Of a stretch of DNA of 16,597 bases, positions 1 through 8,334 are shown in pieces (the stretch's first letter is position 1; each line of letters opens with the position of its first letter). Below the pieces are notes generated by a model that worked only from the letters and a program-made list of their open reading frames with translations, searched no databases and was not told the DNA's origin. This stretch comes from Bacteroidales bacterium (GTDB taxonomy: Bacteria > Bacteroidota > Bacteroidia > Bacteroidales > WCHB1-69): the NCBI GenBank assembly GCA_028683685.1, contig JAQUHH010000016.1:1-16597 (forward strand), read 5' to 3'. The position numbers and the translations under genes were made by a program.

Positions 1-52
1 AGAGCAATACATAGAAATTATCAAAGAACTCACAAACTCATTAAATAAATAG
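1..52 (+). CDS. Transketolase N-terminal subunit, 3' end only (partial)
   Basis: The reading frame is open from base 2 and ends at TAG 50-52, giving the tail EQYIEIIKELTNSLNK. Only 16 residues are visible, so the identity rests on context. The stop lies two bases before the ATG of the transketolase C-terminal subunit gene. In split transketolases the two halves are normally adjacent, N-terminal (thiamine diphosphate-binding) half first. The Lys/Glu-rich helical tail is compatible with that subunit but not diagnostic. The gene extends beyond the left edge of the window. Confidence 0.7.
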   Translation, partial: EQYIEIIKELTNSLNK

Positions 53-54
53 TT

Positions 55-1005
55 ATGACAATAGTCTCAAGAAATATGAAACCCACCCGTTTTGGATTTG
101 GCGAAGGTCTTGTTATAGCTGGCAAAAGGAATACAAATCTTGTTTGCTTGGGAGCTGATATTACTTCGTCTGTTTCCTTAAATTATTTCAGCGAAAAATT
201 CCCAGAACGATTTTTCTCCATGGGTATTGCAGAACAAAACTGTGTATCAGTTTTAGCGGGATTGGCTTTAAGTGGAAAAATTCCTGTTTTTTCGACCTAT
301 GCTGTTTTTGCTGCTCTTCGCACCACCGACCAAATCAGAGTATCCTTATGCTACAATAACTTACATGCGATTATTGGCGGAGCTCATGCCGGCATTTCGG
401 TGGGCCCCGACGGAGCCACTCATCAAGCATTGGAAGACATTGCCATCATGCGGGCATTGCCCAACATAACCGTTCTTTCACCTTGCGACTCAACACAGAC
501 AAAAAAACTAACTATTGCTGCCATAGAGCAATGCAAAGGTCCAGTATACATCCGTTTTGGACGAGAAGCAGTACCCGATTTTACAGATGAAAATGAAACA
601 ATTAAAATTGGCAAAGGACAAACCCTTTTAGAAGGAAACGACATAAGCATTATCGCCACCGGACATATGGTTTGGGAAGCCATAGAAGCCGCTCGAATTT
701 TAAAAAAGGAAGGAATTTCAATCCGAGTTATTAATATTCATACCATCAAACCCATTGATGAAGAAATTATCATCAAAGCGGCACGAGAAACCAAAGGAAT
801 TATCAGCTGCGAAGAACATCAAATTTCGGGAGGTTTGGGAAGTGCCATTGCTGAAGTTTTAGTCAAAAACCATCCAACGAAAATGGAATTTATTGGAATG
901 AATGATTGTTTTGGGCAGTCAGGAAGTCCAGCCGAACTAATGAATTATTACAAACTCACAGCGAAGCATATTGCAGAGCAATGTAGAAAATTTCTTAATA
1001 AATAA
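55..1005 (+). CDS. Transketolase, C-terminal subunit
   Basis: This is the second half of a split transketolase, which with the N-terminal subunit moves two-carbon ketol units between sugar phosphates in the cytoplasmic pentose phosphate pathway. The 316 residues match the pyrimidine-binding domain (from about residue 10 to 170) followed by the C-terminal transketolase domain (about 185-305). MGIAEQN at 56-62 holds the conserved Glu60 that activates the thiamine diphosphate aminopyrimidine ring. GGAHAGISVGPDGATHQALED and YIRFGR are further family motifs; HQISGGLGSAIAE is the C-terminal-domain motif. The length is normal for this half-protein. The start at 55 is two bases after the upstream stop, indicating translational coupling; Met8 (base 76) is a possible alternative start. 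The gene ends inside a strong terminator. Alternatives such as the 1-deoxyxylulose-5-phosphate synthase C-terminus are less likely given the split arrangement and motif spacing. Confidence 0.93.
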   Translation: MTIVSRNMKPTRFGFGEGLVIAGKRNTNLVCLGADITSSVSLNYFSEKFPERFFSMGIAEQNCVSVLAGLALSGKIPVFSTYAVFAALRTTDQIRVSLCYNNLHAIIGGAHAGISVGPDGATHQALEDIAIMRALPNITVLSPCDSTQTKKLTIAAIEQCKGPVYIRFGREAVPDFTDENETIKIGKGQTLLEGNDISIIATGHMVWEAIEAARILKKEGISIRVINIHTIKPIDEEIIIKAARETKGIISCEEHQISGGLGSAIAEVLVKNHPTKMEFIGMNDCFGQSGSPAELMNYYKLTAKHIAEQCRKFLNK

Positions 1006-1035
1006 AAAAAAGACAGCCATGGCTGTCTTTTTTTT
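1004..1035. terminator. Bidirectional intrinsic terminator between transketolase and gyrB
   Basis: This is a perfect 32-bp palindrome: seven A, then AGACAGCCATGGCTGTCT, then seven T. It folds as a GC-containing 7-bp stem (AGACAGC/GCTGTCT) around a CATG loop, with A/T extensions giving a U-tract on both strands. The transketolase stop codon (1003-1005) runs into its left edge, and gyrB ends 50 bp to the right on the opposite strand. One element can therefore end both convergent transcripts. Confidence 0.88.
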
Positions 1036-1085
1036 AAAAATCTATTTTTCAAGAAAAACATTAGAATTTATAGCCATAACAATTT

Positions 1086-3053
1086 TTAAATATCGATATT
1101 CGCATATTTTGCATTTTTCTCAATAAATTCCCTACGTGGTGGAACTTCGTCTCCCATCAACATAGAAAAAGTTCTATCGGCCTCGGTGGCATTCTCAATC
1201 ACAATCTGACGCAAGGTTCTAAATTCGGGATTCATTGTTGTTGACCAAAGTTGCTCCGCATTCATCTCTCCAAGACCTTTGTAGCGTTGTGTGTGAACAG
1301 AAGCTTCATTTCCATTGGTTGCCATTTCGGCTACATACTGAGCCCTTTGTTCTTCGGTCCATACGTAGCGTTCATCTTTTCCTTTGCGAAGCAAATAGAG
1401 CGGTGGTGTTGCTATATAGACATATCCTTGCTCGATTAGTTCTCTCATGTATCTAAAGAAGAAAGTCAAGATAAGCGTTGCAATATGGCTACCGTCGACA
1501 TCAGCATCCGTCATAATGATAATTTTGTGATATCTTAATTTTACAACATTCAGTGCTTTTGAATCTTCTTCAGTCCCAATAGTAACACCAAGAGCGGTAA
1601 AAATATTTTTAATTTCATCGCTATCAAAAATCCGATGTTGCATTGCTTTTTCCACATTTAGAATTTTACCTCTAAGGGGAAGAATGGCTTGGAATTTACG
1701 ATCGCGTCCTTGTTTTGCGGTTCCACCTGCCGAGTCGCCCTCCACAAGGTATATTTCGCAAAGTTCAGGATTTCGTTCACTGCAATCCGAAAGTTTACCA
1801 GGCAAACTTGTGGACGACAATACGTTTTTCCGTTGCACTAATTCTCTGGCTTTGCGCGCAGCATGGCGAGCCGTTGCTGCCAAAATTACTTTATTTACAA
1901 TAATACGAGCTTCTTTTGGATTTTCTTCCAAGTAATTGCCCAACATCTCACTGGTAAGTTGATCCACCACTCCCATCACTTCGTTGTTTCCAAGTTTGGT
2001 TTTGGTTTGACCTTCAAATTGTGGCTCTTGAACTTTAACAGAGATAATTGCTGTTAAACCTTCTCTAAAGTCATCGCCACTAATATCAAATTTTAAATTT
2101 TTCAACATTCCCGATTTCTCGGCATATGATTTCAGAGTACGTGTTAAACCACGGCGGAAACCAGCAAGATGAGTTCCTCCTTCATGCGTATTGATATTGT
2201 TCACATAAGAGTGAATGTTCTCCGTAAAAGAGGTATTGTATTGCATCACCATTTCGAGTGGCACTTCATTTCTTTCACCTTCAATATAAATAGGTTCTGG
2301 CATCAACTTTTCGCGCGTTCCATCGAGATATTCCATAAAATCGACCAATCCTCTTTCCGAAAAATAATCTATTTTAATAAACTCTTCATTTTCATCCAAT
2401 TCTCTTTCGTCGGTCAATGTCAAACGAATGCCTTTATTCAAGAAAGAGAGTTCCCTTAGGCGAGTAGCCAATGTATCAAACTTATATTCAGTAACTTGAA
2501 AAATAGAATCATCGGGTTTAAAATGAACAAGTGTTCCAGATTTATCGGTATCGCCAATCTCTTTCACACTGTATTGAGGAATCCCTTTTTTGTATTCCTG
2601 ACGGTATTGCTTTCCCTCTTTGAATACATCTACCTTCATATCAGAAGACAGACCATTCACGCAGGAAACGCCCACTCCGTGCAAGCCACCAGATACTTTG
2701 TATGATCCTTTATCAAACTTCCCACCGGCGTGCAAAACAGTCATTACAACTTCTAAAGCAGAACGATTTTCTTTTTCATGAAGATCCACGGGTATCCCGC
2801 GTCCATTATCCATAACAGACACGGAGTTATCTTTGTAAATGACCACATCAATTGTGTCACAATGACCAGCCAAAGCTTCGTCAATAGAATTGTCGACCAC
2901 TTCATACACAAGATGATGTAAACCTCTATCACTTATGTCACCAATATACATGGCTGGACGCAAACGAACGGCTTCCAAACCCTCTAATACAGTAATGTTA
3001 TCAGCTCTGTAATGCGACTCTGGGACATTATTTTCTAAATCTTTCATTTTCAA
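1086..3053 (-). CDS. gyrB: DNA gyrase subunit B
   Basis: This is the ATPase subunit of type IIA topoisomerase; with GyrA it introduces negative supercoils. Domains in order: GHKL ATPase (about 20-225) with EVVDNSIDEA at 51-60 (catalytic Glu51, Mg-binding Asn55), MDNGRGIP at 81-88 and the ATP lid GGLHGVGVS at 122-130; transducer domain with QTKTK at 349-353 (Gln349 and Lys351 contact ATP); TOPRIM with EGDSAGG at 438-444 (Glu438) and DADVD at 516-520; C-terminal QRYKGLGEMN at 589-598. The 655 residues lack the long insert found in the E. coli protein, as in many non-proteobacterial GyrBs. TTMNPEFRTL after the last motif favours GyrB over ParE, although paralogy is not settled without the partner subunit. 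Met1 and Met3 are both possible starts. It has its own promoter and sits downstream of a terminator, so it is probably a separate transcription unit. Confidence 0.95.
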   Translation of the reverse strand: MKMKDLENNVPESHYRADNITVLEGLEAVRLRPAMYIGDISDRGLHHLVYEVVDNSIDEALAGHCDTIDVVIYKDNSVSVMDNGRGIPVDLHEKENRSALEVVMTVLHAGGKFDKGSYKVSGGLHGVGVSCVNGLSSDMKVDVFKEGKQYRQEYKKGIPQYSVKEIGDTDKSGTLVHFKPDDSIFQVTEYKFDTLATRLRELSFLNKGIRLTLTDERELDENEEFIKIDYFSERGLVDFMEYLDGTREKLMPEPIYIEGERNEVPLEMVMQYNTSFTENIHSYVNNINTHEGGTHLAGFRRGLTRTLKSYAEKSGMLKNLKFDISGDDFREGLTAIISVKVQEPQFEGQTKTKLGNNEVMGVVDQLTSEMLGNYLEENPKEARIIVNKVILAATARHAARKARELVQRKNVLSSTSLPGKLSDCSERNPELCEIYLVEGDSAGGTAKQGRDRKFQAILPLRGKILNVEKAMQHRIFDSDEIKNIFTALGVTIGTEEDSKALNVVKLRYHKIIIMTDADVDGSHIATLILTFFFRYMRELIEQGYVYIATPPLYLLRKGKDERYVWTEEQRAQYVAEMATNGNEASVHTQRYKGLGEMNAEQLWSTTMNPEFRTLRQIVIENATEADRTFSMLMGDEVPPRREFIEKNAKYANIDI

Positions 3054-3079
3054 TTATTTACATTAACATTTTTAATCTT

Positions 3080-3111
3080 CAAAGATACAAAAAAAAGCAA
3101 TTTAAGACAAA
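3080..3111 (-). promoter_or_regulatory. Bacteroidota-type promoter of gyrB
   Basis: On the minus strand there is a TTTG -33 element (3111-3108), a 20-base spacer, and TATCTTTG (3087-3080), an exact TAnnTTTG -7 element. This predicts transcription starting near 3073 and a leader of about 20 bases before gyrB. The -33 element overlaps the U-tract of the preceding terminator. Confidence 0.75.
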
Positions 3112-3150
3112 AAAAACTTGTTATAAAAAAGTTATTTTACAACAAGTTTT
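3109..3150 (-). terminator. Likely intrinsic terminator after the barrel gene
   Basis: Read on the minus strand, AAAACTTGTT pairs with AACAAGTTTT across an 18-base loop, and the right arm runs into eight T. It lies 66 bases after the barrel gene's stop codon and just before the gyrB promoter. The stem is low in GC and the loop long, so efficiency is uncertain. Confidence 0.5.
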
Positions 3151-3215
3151 CAACACTTTAAGAAGTGATAATATCCAGCTTTCTATGCTGTATAGGCAGA
3201 CTTAATAAGGAAGTT

Positions 3216-4934
3216 TTATTTGCGTTTAAAAGTTGACAAATCTCCGCCAAAAGAGTAGCTTATTCCCACTATAAAGTTTATTCTTTGAGATGGATATTGG
3301 TAGAAATAATAATTTCGATTGGCTGAAATATTATTAATGTTCAAAAATGCTGACAACAGCTTTGTATAACGATATTCAACACCCAAATTAAAGTCGACAC
3401 TGGTTTTTAGCGATTTGTTTAACATGTTTCCTTCGATGTCTTTAATTCGGGCAAGCCGACCCATTGTAATAAGTCCATCCACTCTAATAATGATTTTATC
3501 TTGCATATTATAAAAAGAAGTTAAGGAATGAACCATGGATGGCATGTGCCATGGATTTAATTCATTTTTGTTGGAATATTGAAAATAAGAGGTTCGGAAA
3601 TTAAAGGATAGTTTTTCACTACTCACAAAGCTAATATCAGCATTTACATTTACTTTTGACAAGTCATCTTCAACAGTATTAAAGTGATTCATTAATAAAT
3701 TGGAAGTATCGTTTAAGAAAAACAACATTCCTTCCACTTGAGAGGTGTTTATTTCTATTCTCATTCCCAACTGTTTACTAAAATTACTTTGTAGTCCCCC
3801 ATAAATTTTCATTTTTTCAACTTCATAAGTCAAATTTACGAATGGATTCATAAATGGATTTATATCTGCAAGTTCATAAAAACTATATCGATTAACATCC
3901 CCGTCCAATCCCGCAAAAACAGATATAATCCGAGGAACCAGAATGATACGTGCATCGATGGTTGGAAAAAACAGAAAATCAGAAGTTGATCCTGTTTGAT
4001 TTCTGACCACGCTTTTGAAACCCAGAGATAATTGATATTCTTTGAATTTTGTAGTTAAGGAGGGAGAAATTTTAATCAATGAATTATCCAGCAATGCCAA
4101 AGTATCCATCTTATTGTTTAAATAATCAGCCGAAAAATCTATATTTAATTTATCGTTGTTTGAAAATTTAAACAATTTCATATTTTTGGCAACATTTCCA
4201 TCAAAACCACCCATTATTTCTCGATGTCTATAATTGTCATTAAAATAATGGTATTTAAGACCATAGCGATGTTGCCAAGCTTTTGGACTCACATTATTGG
4301 AAGTTAAAACAGCACTGGCTCCATAGTAATTAAGAACATGCTTTATATCATTTTTAGTATAAGAATATTCAGGATTTTCTTCGGGTTTAAAACCATAAAA
4401 ATGAACTGCTTTCCGTTTGTAATCAAAACCAGCATCCATGGTAAATTTATTAAAAAGATATTTTCCAAAGAGAGTAGCGTCATTATCGCTGTATCCAGCA
4501 TACGCATATTCTTTAATCTTTCCAGAGGATGACAAATGACGGTAATTGGCTCCCAAAGCAAATTTTGAAGAACGAGTATTCATCAAATGAACATCCAAAT
4601 AAGGGGTGGTGTAATTACCAAAGCCTGCTTTTATCAAATTTCGATACAGCTTGGTTAAGGGTTCCCCGGTGACTCTTGCAGGAGAAATATCCAGTGGCTG
4701 AAACTGTATGGGTACTTTTAGCGGCACCACATCGTATGTAAATCTGGGTGTGGCGACAGTAGTATCCCGCAACACTGGACGATCGGAAATTTTAAACGCA
4801 TCCGATATCACCGGATCGAAGCCGGCTATTACGATTACACTTTCCGAATAACGAGTGGTGGTGTCTATTTGAGCAAAAGCATTGCTCCATAAACCAAAAA
4901 CGACTCCAACAATAATACTTACTTTAATTCTCAT
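3216..4934 (-). CDS. Outer-membrane beta-barrel, TonB-receptor-like, no plug domain
   Basis: This is a predicted outer-membrane barrel protein of unknown substrate. The signal peptide is residues 1-21 (cleavage AFA|Q). A short N-terminal segment of about 75 residues follows; then the motif GEPLTKLY (90-97) and KAGFGNYTTPY (102-112) open a long series of alternating, aromatic-rich strands from about 100 to 562. The end, YPSQRINFIVGISYSF (547-562), is the typical last strand of a TonB-dependent receptor, followed by ten polar residues. At 572 residues it is too short for a SusC protein; I see no carboxypeptidase-like N-domain and no recognisable plug, so active TonB-linked transport is doubtful. 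From memory, similar proteins in Bacteroidota are labelled simply 'TonB-dependent receptor'. It lies 38 bp after the giant TPR gene on the same strand, so the two are probably co-transcribed and act together at the envelope. The barrel is well supported; the function is not. Confidence 0.82.
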   Translation of the reverse strand: MRIKVSIIVGVVFGLWSNAFAQIDTTTRYSESVIVIAGFDPVISDAFKISDRPVLRDTTVATPRFTYDVVPLKVPIQFQPLDISPARVTGEPLTKLYRNLIKAGFGNYTTPYLDVHLMNTRSSKFALGANYRHLSSSGKIKEYAYAGYSDNDATLFGKYLFNKFTMDAGFDYKRKAVHFYGFKPEENPEYSYTKNDIKHVLNYYGASAVLTSNNVSPKAWQHRYGLKYHYFNDNYRHREIMGGFDGNVAKNMKLFKFSNNDKLNIDFSADYLNNKMDTLALLDNSLIKISPSLTTKFKEYQLSLGFKSVVRNQTGSTSDFLFFPTIDARIILVPRIISVFAGLDGDVNRYSFYELADINPFMNPFVNLTYEVEKMKIYGGLQSNFSKQLGMRIEINTSQVEGMLFFLNDTSNLLMNHFNTVEDDLSKVNVNADISFVSSEKLSFNFRTSYFQYSNKNELNPWHMPSMVHSLTSFYNMQDKIIIRVDGLITMGRLARIKDIEGNMLNKSLKTSVDFNLGVEYRYTKLLSAFLNINNISANRNYYFYQYPSQRINFIVGISYSFGGDLSTFKRK

Positions 4935-4972
4935 ATCACTCTATTTAAAAAATCCTTATTAACCTTCATTAA

Positions 4973-7900
4973 TTACTCTTCAAGCTTCTCTTGTTGAACA
5001 TCAAAGCGATTTACATTTTTGCTTTGCTCCTGCTCTTCTTCAAGTTTAATTACAGCTTTGTACTTATCGTCTGCAATTTTCACTAAATCTTGTCCTTCAA
5101 AATTATCAACGATGCTTTTGTATGTATGTTTGGCTTGGAACAGATTTCCTTTTTCAACATAAATGTCACCCAACAAGATGTATGATTTTGCGAGCCAATA
5201 TTCGTATGGCGTTCCTGAACTCAACAGATCAAATATTCTTTTTTCGCTTGCATCAAATTTCCCTTCTTTAAATTCAATTTCAGAAAGCACATAATAAGCT
5301 TCGGCTCCAGCTTCATTTTTATTTTTCAATAAAACAAGAGCTTCTTTTTTCGCCAAATCATATTGTTCGGTACTCATGGCCGAGCGAATGGTCAACACAC
5401 GACTCTCTTCGATCAGCTGATCGGAAATTTTTTCGCGAAGCAACAATTCCTGTGCTGCTAAAATAGATTCTTGATGGTTTTTCAAATGATAAGAAGCTCT
5501 CATCCTGCCTGTTATCGCACCATTTATAAGCGTTTGATTGCTGGCAATCGGTTGTAATTTTGTATAATATTCTGCAGCTTTGACGTAGTCTTTTTTCTGG
5601 TACAAAATATCGGCAGCCACAATTAGTGATCTTTCTTGATAATTTGAATTGGGGAAATTTACAATAATATGTTGATATGCTTTTAATGCTTCATCGGTAT
5701 TTCCAGATTTAAATTCACATTCGGCTTTATAATAGTAAGCTTTTAGAATAAAATAACCAGATGGGAATTTTTGAATATAATCATCCGCTCCTTTTTTGGC
5801 TTGAGAACAATCATTTTCCAAAAATCTATTTTCAACCACTCTAAATGTCAACGAATCCTGTTCAGAAGAAGAAACTGTGGCACTGGGAATATTTTTAACG
5901 TAGGCAAAAAACTCGTCCACATTATTATTGTCCACATAAATATTTCTGATGTTTTTCAAAGCATCTTTCGATTCTTCTGTTCCAGGATATTCTTCCACTA
6001 ATTTTTTCAACACCGCAAGTGCTTTTTGATCTTCGGACATGTTGTAATATGTTAATCCTAATTTCAATTTGGCGGGTCTAACATTTTTACCTTTGGGATA
6101 TTTTACAATCAATCGATTATACTCTTCAACGGCTTTTGGCAAGTCGTTTATGGCCACATATGTATTGGCTAATTCAAAGAGCGCATCGGAATTATATTTG
6201 GATTTTGGAAAACGATTCATCAAAATATTTAAAGCCTCTTTTTTATCGTTCATTTTACCAATAGCCCCCAATGCTAGCGATTTTTGATACAAGGCATAAT
6301 CAACGTCGATGGTATTTATTTCAATTGCTTTTGAATACATTTCAACGGAACGATTAAACTCTTTGGTCATATAGAAACAATCCCCGGCTCTGTTATATGA
6401 ATCGCCAATAATAGGGTCATTTCCCAAAATTCTAGGATCGCTTATCAGTTTACGAAAAGCAATTAGAGCATTTGGAAAATCTTTTCTTTTAAAATAAGAA
6501 TATCCGATAGAATAATAGGATTTTACAAATTCCGGAGTACCAAAAGAGCTTTTAGATGTTTGAAAATCTTGATAGCTTTTTATTGCCTCTAGATAGTTTC
6601 CTGAATTATACAGAGCTTCTGCTTTCCAATAATGATTAAAAGCATTGATACGGCTATCAAAATCATTTGTAAGGGATTTATCAAAATGGATAATCGCTTC
6701 AGCAAACTCTCCATTGTTAAACAATTCGATTCCTCTTAAGTGGGCAACTTGCTGATAAGCAGTTAGTAATCGATGATTTTTAACTTTTATTTTCTCCAAA
6801 GAAGCAATGGCAGAACGATAGTTTTGGGTGGTTTGATAGATGGTCAACAAATATTCATTCACCTCATCAATTCGAGGGGAATTGGGATAAACATTCACGT
6901 ACTCTTCAAAGGATGCAATGGCACTTTGGAAAGGATTTGTAGAAAATTCGTATTGCAACTTAGCATAGCTTAAAAGGGATTCCTGCGTAATATCTTCCTC
7001 AATATTCATTTTATACGCTTCATAAAATGCATTGGAAGCATACTGCTTTTGATTTGATTTCAAATAACAATCAGCAATAATAAAATAGGCATTTTGTGCA
7101 AGTGTGTCCGATGTATTGGTTAGGTTTTTAAGATGGTGCAAAGCTCTTGTATAATCGCCCGTTTTATAAGCAGAAAAGCCCATCATATAATGATCATCTC
7201 GACTTGGACTGACATCTCTGTTTTGCATATAAACGGCCATTTGTCGCATGGCTTCGGGATAATCATTTTTATAATAATATGCTTCGGCTAAAATTCGTTT
7301 GATTTCGGGTTTTCTTTTTTCTCCAGATTTCTCATATAACTCGGGTGCCAAGGCGAAAATCTGATCGTAATTTTGTTGTAGATAATAAATTTGAATGATG
7401 TAATAAGGAACGATAGAAGCGTAATATTCATCATTTTTAAGATTCAAAAACTCTGTCAAAGCCGTTTGCAGATGTCTCTCTTCGTATGCAATATGAGCAT
7501 AATAATAGGTCGCCTGAGATTTAAACTTACTTTCGACATTTCTGACTTCATAAAAATATTTTTTCGCTTCATTTTTCTGATCTGTTGCAAACAAACTGTA
7601 GCCTTTTCTGTATTTATATTCAACTTGATCCTCTTTGCTGAGTAAATATAAATCTGTGATTTCTAAAGATTTTAAACATTTACTATAGCTTTTTTTCAAA
7701 AAATGCCAGCGAGCCAAATAGAAATTAGCCAAATTTACAGAATTGTCCTGACTGTATTCTTCAAGAAATGCTAATAGAAGACTTTCTGTATTTCTATGCT
7801 GCAAATGAAAAGCGGCAATCGCATAGTTAAACTTTGCCTGAATATACAATGGATTATTTTTATCCATTTTGCTTTTAAAAACATTTTCGAATTTTTTTTG

Positions 7901-8053
7901 AGCAGCTACATATTTTTCTTTTTGCATCAACTCAATACCATCTTTAAAAGACATTTTGGGCTCAAAATAGGCAGATGTTTTTTGCGAATAACCATTCAAC
8001 ATTGAGAAAATGAAGATGACAACCAGCGAAATTTGCTTAATTTTTTTAATCAT
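4973..8053 (-). CDS. Large secreted tetratricopeptide-repeat protein
   Basis: This is a 1026-residue protein made almost entirely of tandem TPR helical hairpins. The signal peptide is residues 1-23 (hydrophobic LVVIFIFSML, cleavage near GYS|Q); there is no lipobox Cys, so it should be a soluble or membrane-associated periplasmic protein. TPR signatures recur throughout (for example NYLEAIKSYQDF, EFNRSVEMYSKAIEIN, DLPKAVEEYNRLIVKYPKG, NTDEALKAYQHIIVNFP), often with the tripartite spacing of YbgF/BamD-type repeats ending in '..YP' or '..FP'. The last 30 residues are charged and probably unstructured. Such arrays are scaffolds for protein binding; no enzyme domain is visible. The next gene, 38 bp downstream, encodes an outer-membrane barrel, so a role in supporting or assembling that barrel is a reasonable inference, not something seen. 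SprE/PorW-like TPR lipoproteins are excluded by the missing lipid-attachment Cys. Confidence 0.88.
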   Translation of the reverse strand: MIKKIKQISLVVIFIFSMLNGYSQKTSAYFEPKMSFKDGIELMQKEKYVAAQKKFENVFKSKMDKNNPLYIQAKFNYAIAAFHLQHRNTESLLLAFLEEYSQDNSVNLANFYLARWHFLKKSYSKCLKSLEITDLYLLSKEDQVEYKYRKGYSLFATDQKNEAKKYFYEVRNVESKFKSQATYYYAHIAYEERHLQTALTEFLNLKNDEYYASIVPYYIIQIYYLQQNYDQIFALAPELYEKSGEKRKPEIKRILAEAYYYKNDYPEAMRQMAVYMQNRDVSPSRDDHYMMGFSAYKTGDYTRALHHLKNLTNTSDTLAQNAYFIIADCYLKSNQKQYASNAFYEAYKMNIEEDITQESLLSYAKLQYEFSTNPFQSAIASFEEYVNVYPNSPRIDEVNEYLLTIYQTTQNYRSAIASLEKIKVKNHRLLTAYQQVAHLRGIELFNNGEFAEAIIHFDKSLTNDFDSRINAFNHYWKAEALYNSGNYLEAIKSYQDFQTSKSSFGTPEFVKSYYSIGYSYFKRKDFPNALIAFRKLISDPRILGNDPIIGDSYNRAGDCFYMTKEFNRSVEMYSKAIEINTIDVDYALYQKSLALGAIGKMNDKKEALNILMNRFPKSKYNSDALFELANTYVAINDLPKAVEEYNRLIVKYPKGKNVRPAKLKLGLTYYNMSEDQKALAVLKKLVEEYPGTEESKDALKNIRNIYVDNNNVDEFFAYVKNIPSATVSSSEQDSLTFRVVENRFLENDCSQAKKGADDYIQKFPSGYFILKAYYYKAECEFKSGNTDEALKAYQHIIVNFPNSNYQERSLIVAADILYQKKDYVKAAEYYTKLQPIASNQTLINGAITGRMRASYHLKNHQESILAAQELLLREKISDQLIEESRVLTIRSAMSTEQYDLAKKEALVLLKNKNEAGAEAYYVLSEIEFKEGKFDASEKRIFDLLSSGTPYEYWLAKSYILLGDIYVEKGNLFQAKHTYKSIVDNFEGQDLVKIADDKYKAVIKLEEEQEQSKNVNRFDVQQEKLEE

Positions 8054-8333
8054 AACAATACAGTTTATAATACAATACGAAATTACCTGAAAATAACCAG
8101 TATATAAACGCTAAATAGCATGTTTTATTAACAACGATTGTTTAATAAAACATTTTCTGGAAGCAAAACGAAAAGAGAAACAGGTTTCACCTATTCTGAA
8201 CAACTGCAAACTCGTGACAAAGAGCACATTACCAACAAGCGAAATCAGCAGAAAAATATTTTTTTCAATTTACAGATCAAACTTCAGGAAAATACAATTC
8301 TTAAAAAAGCCTAATGCTCTAAAAGGAGGATTT
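8054..8333. other. Spacer between the TPR gene and rnpB
   Basis: This 280-bp stretch holds no convincing gene. Near the TPR gene there is only a weak minus-strand promoter candidate: TAATTTCG (8085-8078) with TTTA (8108-8105) 19 bases upstream, each one mismatch from consensus. A strong AT-rich inverted repeat lies at 8120-8153 (listed separately). Next to rnpB, a T6 run on the minus strand (8308-8303) follows a poor three-base-pair hairpin, so an RNase P RNA terminator is possible but not clear. The middle is featureless. Confidence 0.6.
8120..8153. repeat. 12-bp AT-rich inverted repeat upstream of the TPR gene
   Basis: ATGTTTTATTAA (8120-8131) and TTAATAAAACAT (8142-8153) are perfect inverse complements around a 10-base centre that can add CAA/TTG pairs. 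It lies 66-100 bp upstream of the TPR start codon. It has no U-tract on the minus strand and only four T on the plus strand, so it is a poor terminator. An operator or structured leader is possible. Confidence 0.55.
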
Positions 8334-8334
8334 T

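Noticed and set aside
1089..1100. Perfect palindrome AATATCGATATT at the 3' end of gyrB
   Set aside because: It lies in the coding sequence for the last residues (NIDI), has no T-tract, and the nearby 1004-1035 hairpin already explains termination.
2169..2459. Open frame on the plus strand inside gyrB (96 codons)
   Set aside because: It lies wholly antisense to well-supported gyrB, has no recognisable domain and no promoter; it is a shadow of the real reading frame.
3216..4934. SusC-type nutrient transporter
   Set aside because: It is too short, lacks the carboxypeptidase-like N-domain and a visible plug, and has no SusD gene beside it.
4973..8053. Gliding/type IX secretion TPR lipoprotein (SprE/PorW)
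   Set aside because: The signal peptide has no lipobox Cys and no other type IX secretion gene is in the window.
8120..8153. Inverted repeat as intrinsic terminator
   Set aside because: It is nearly all A/T, has no U-tract on the minus strand and only four T on the plus strand, and lies upstream of the operon rather than at a gene end.
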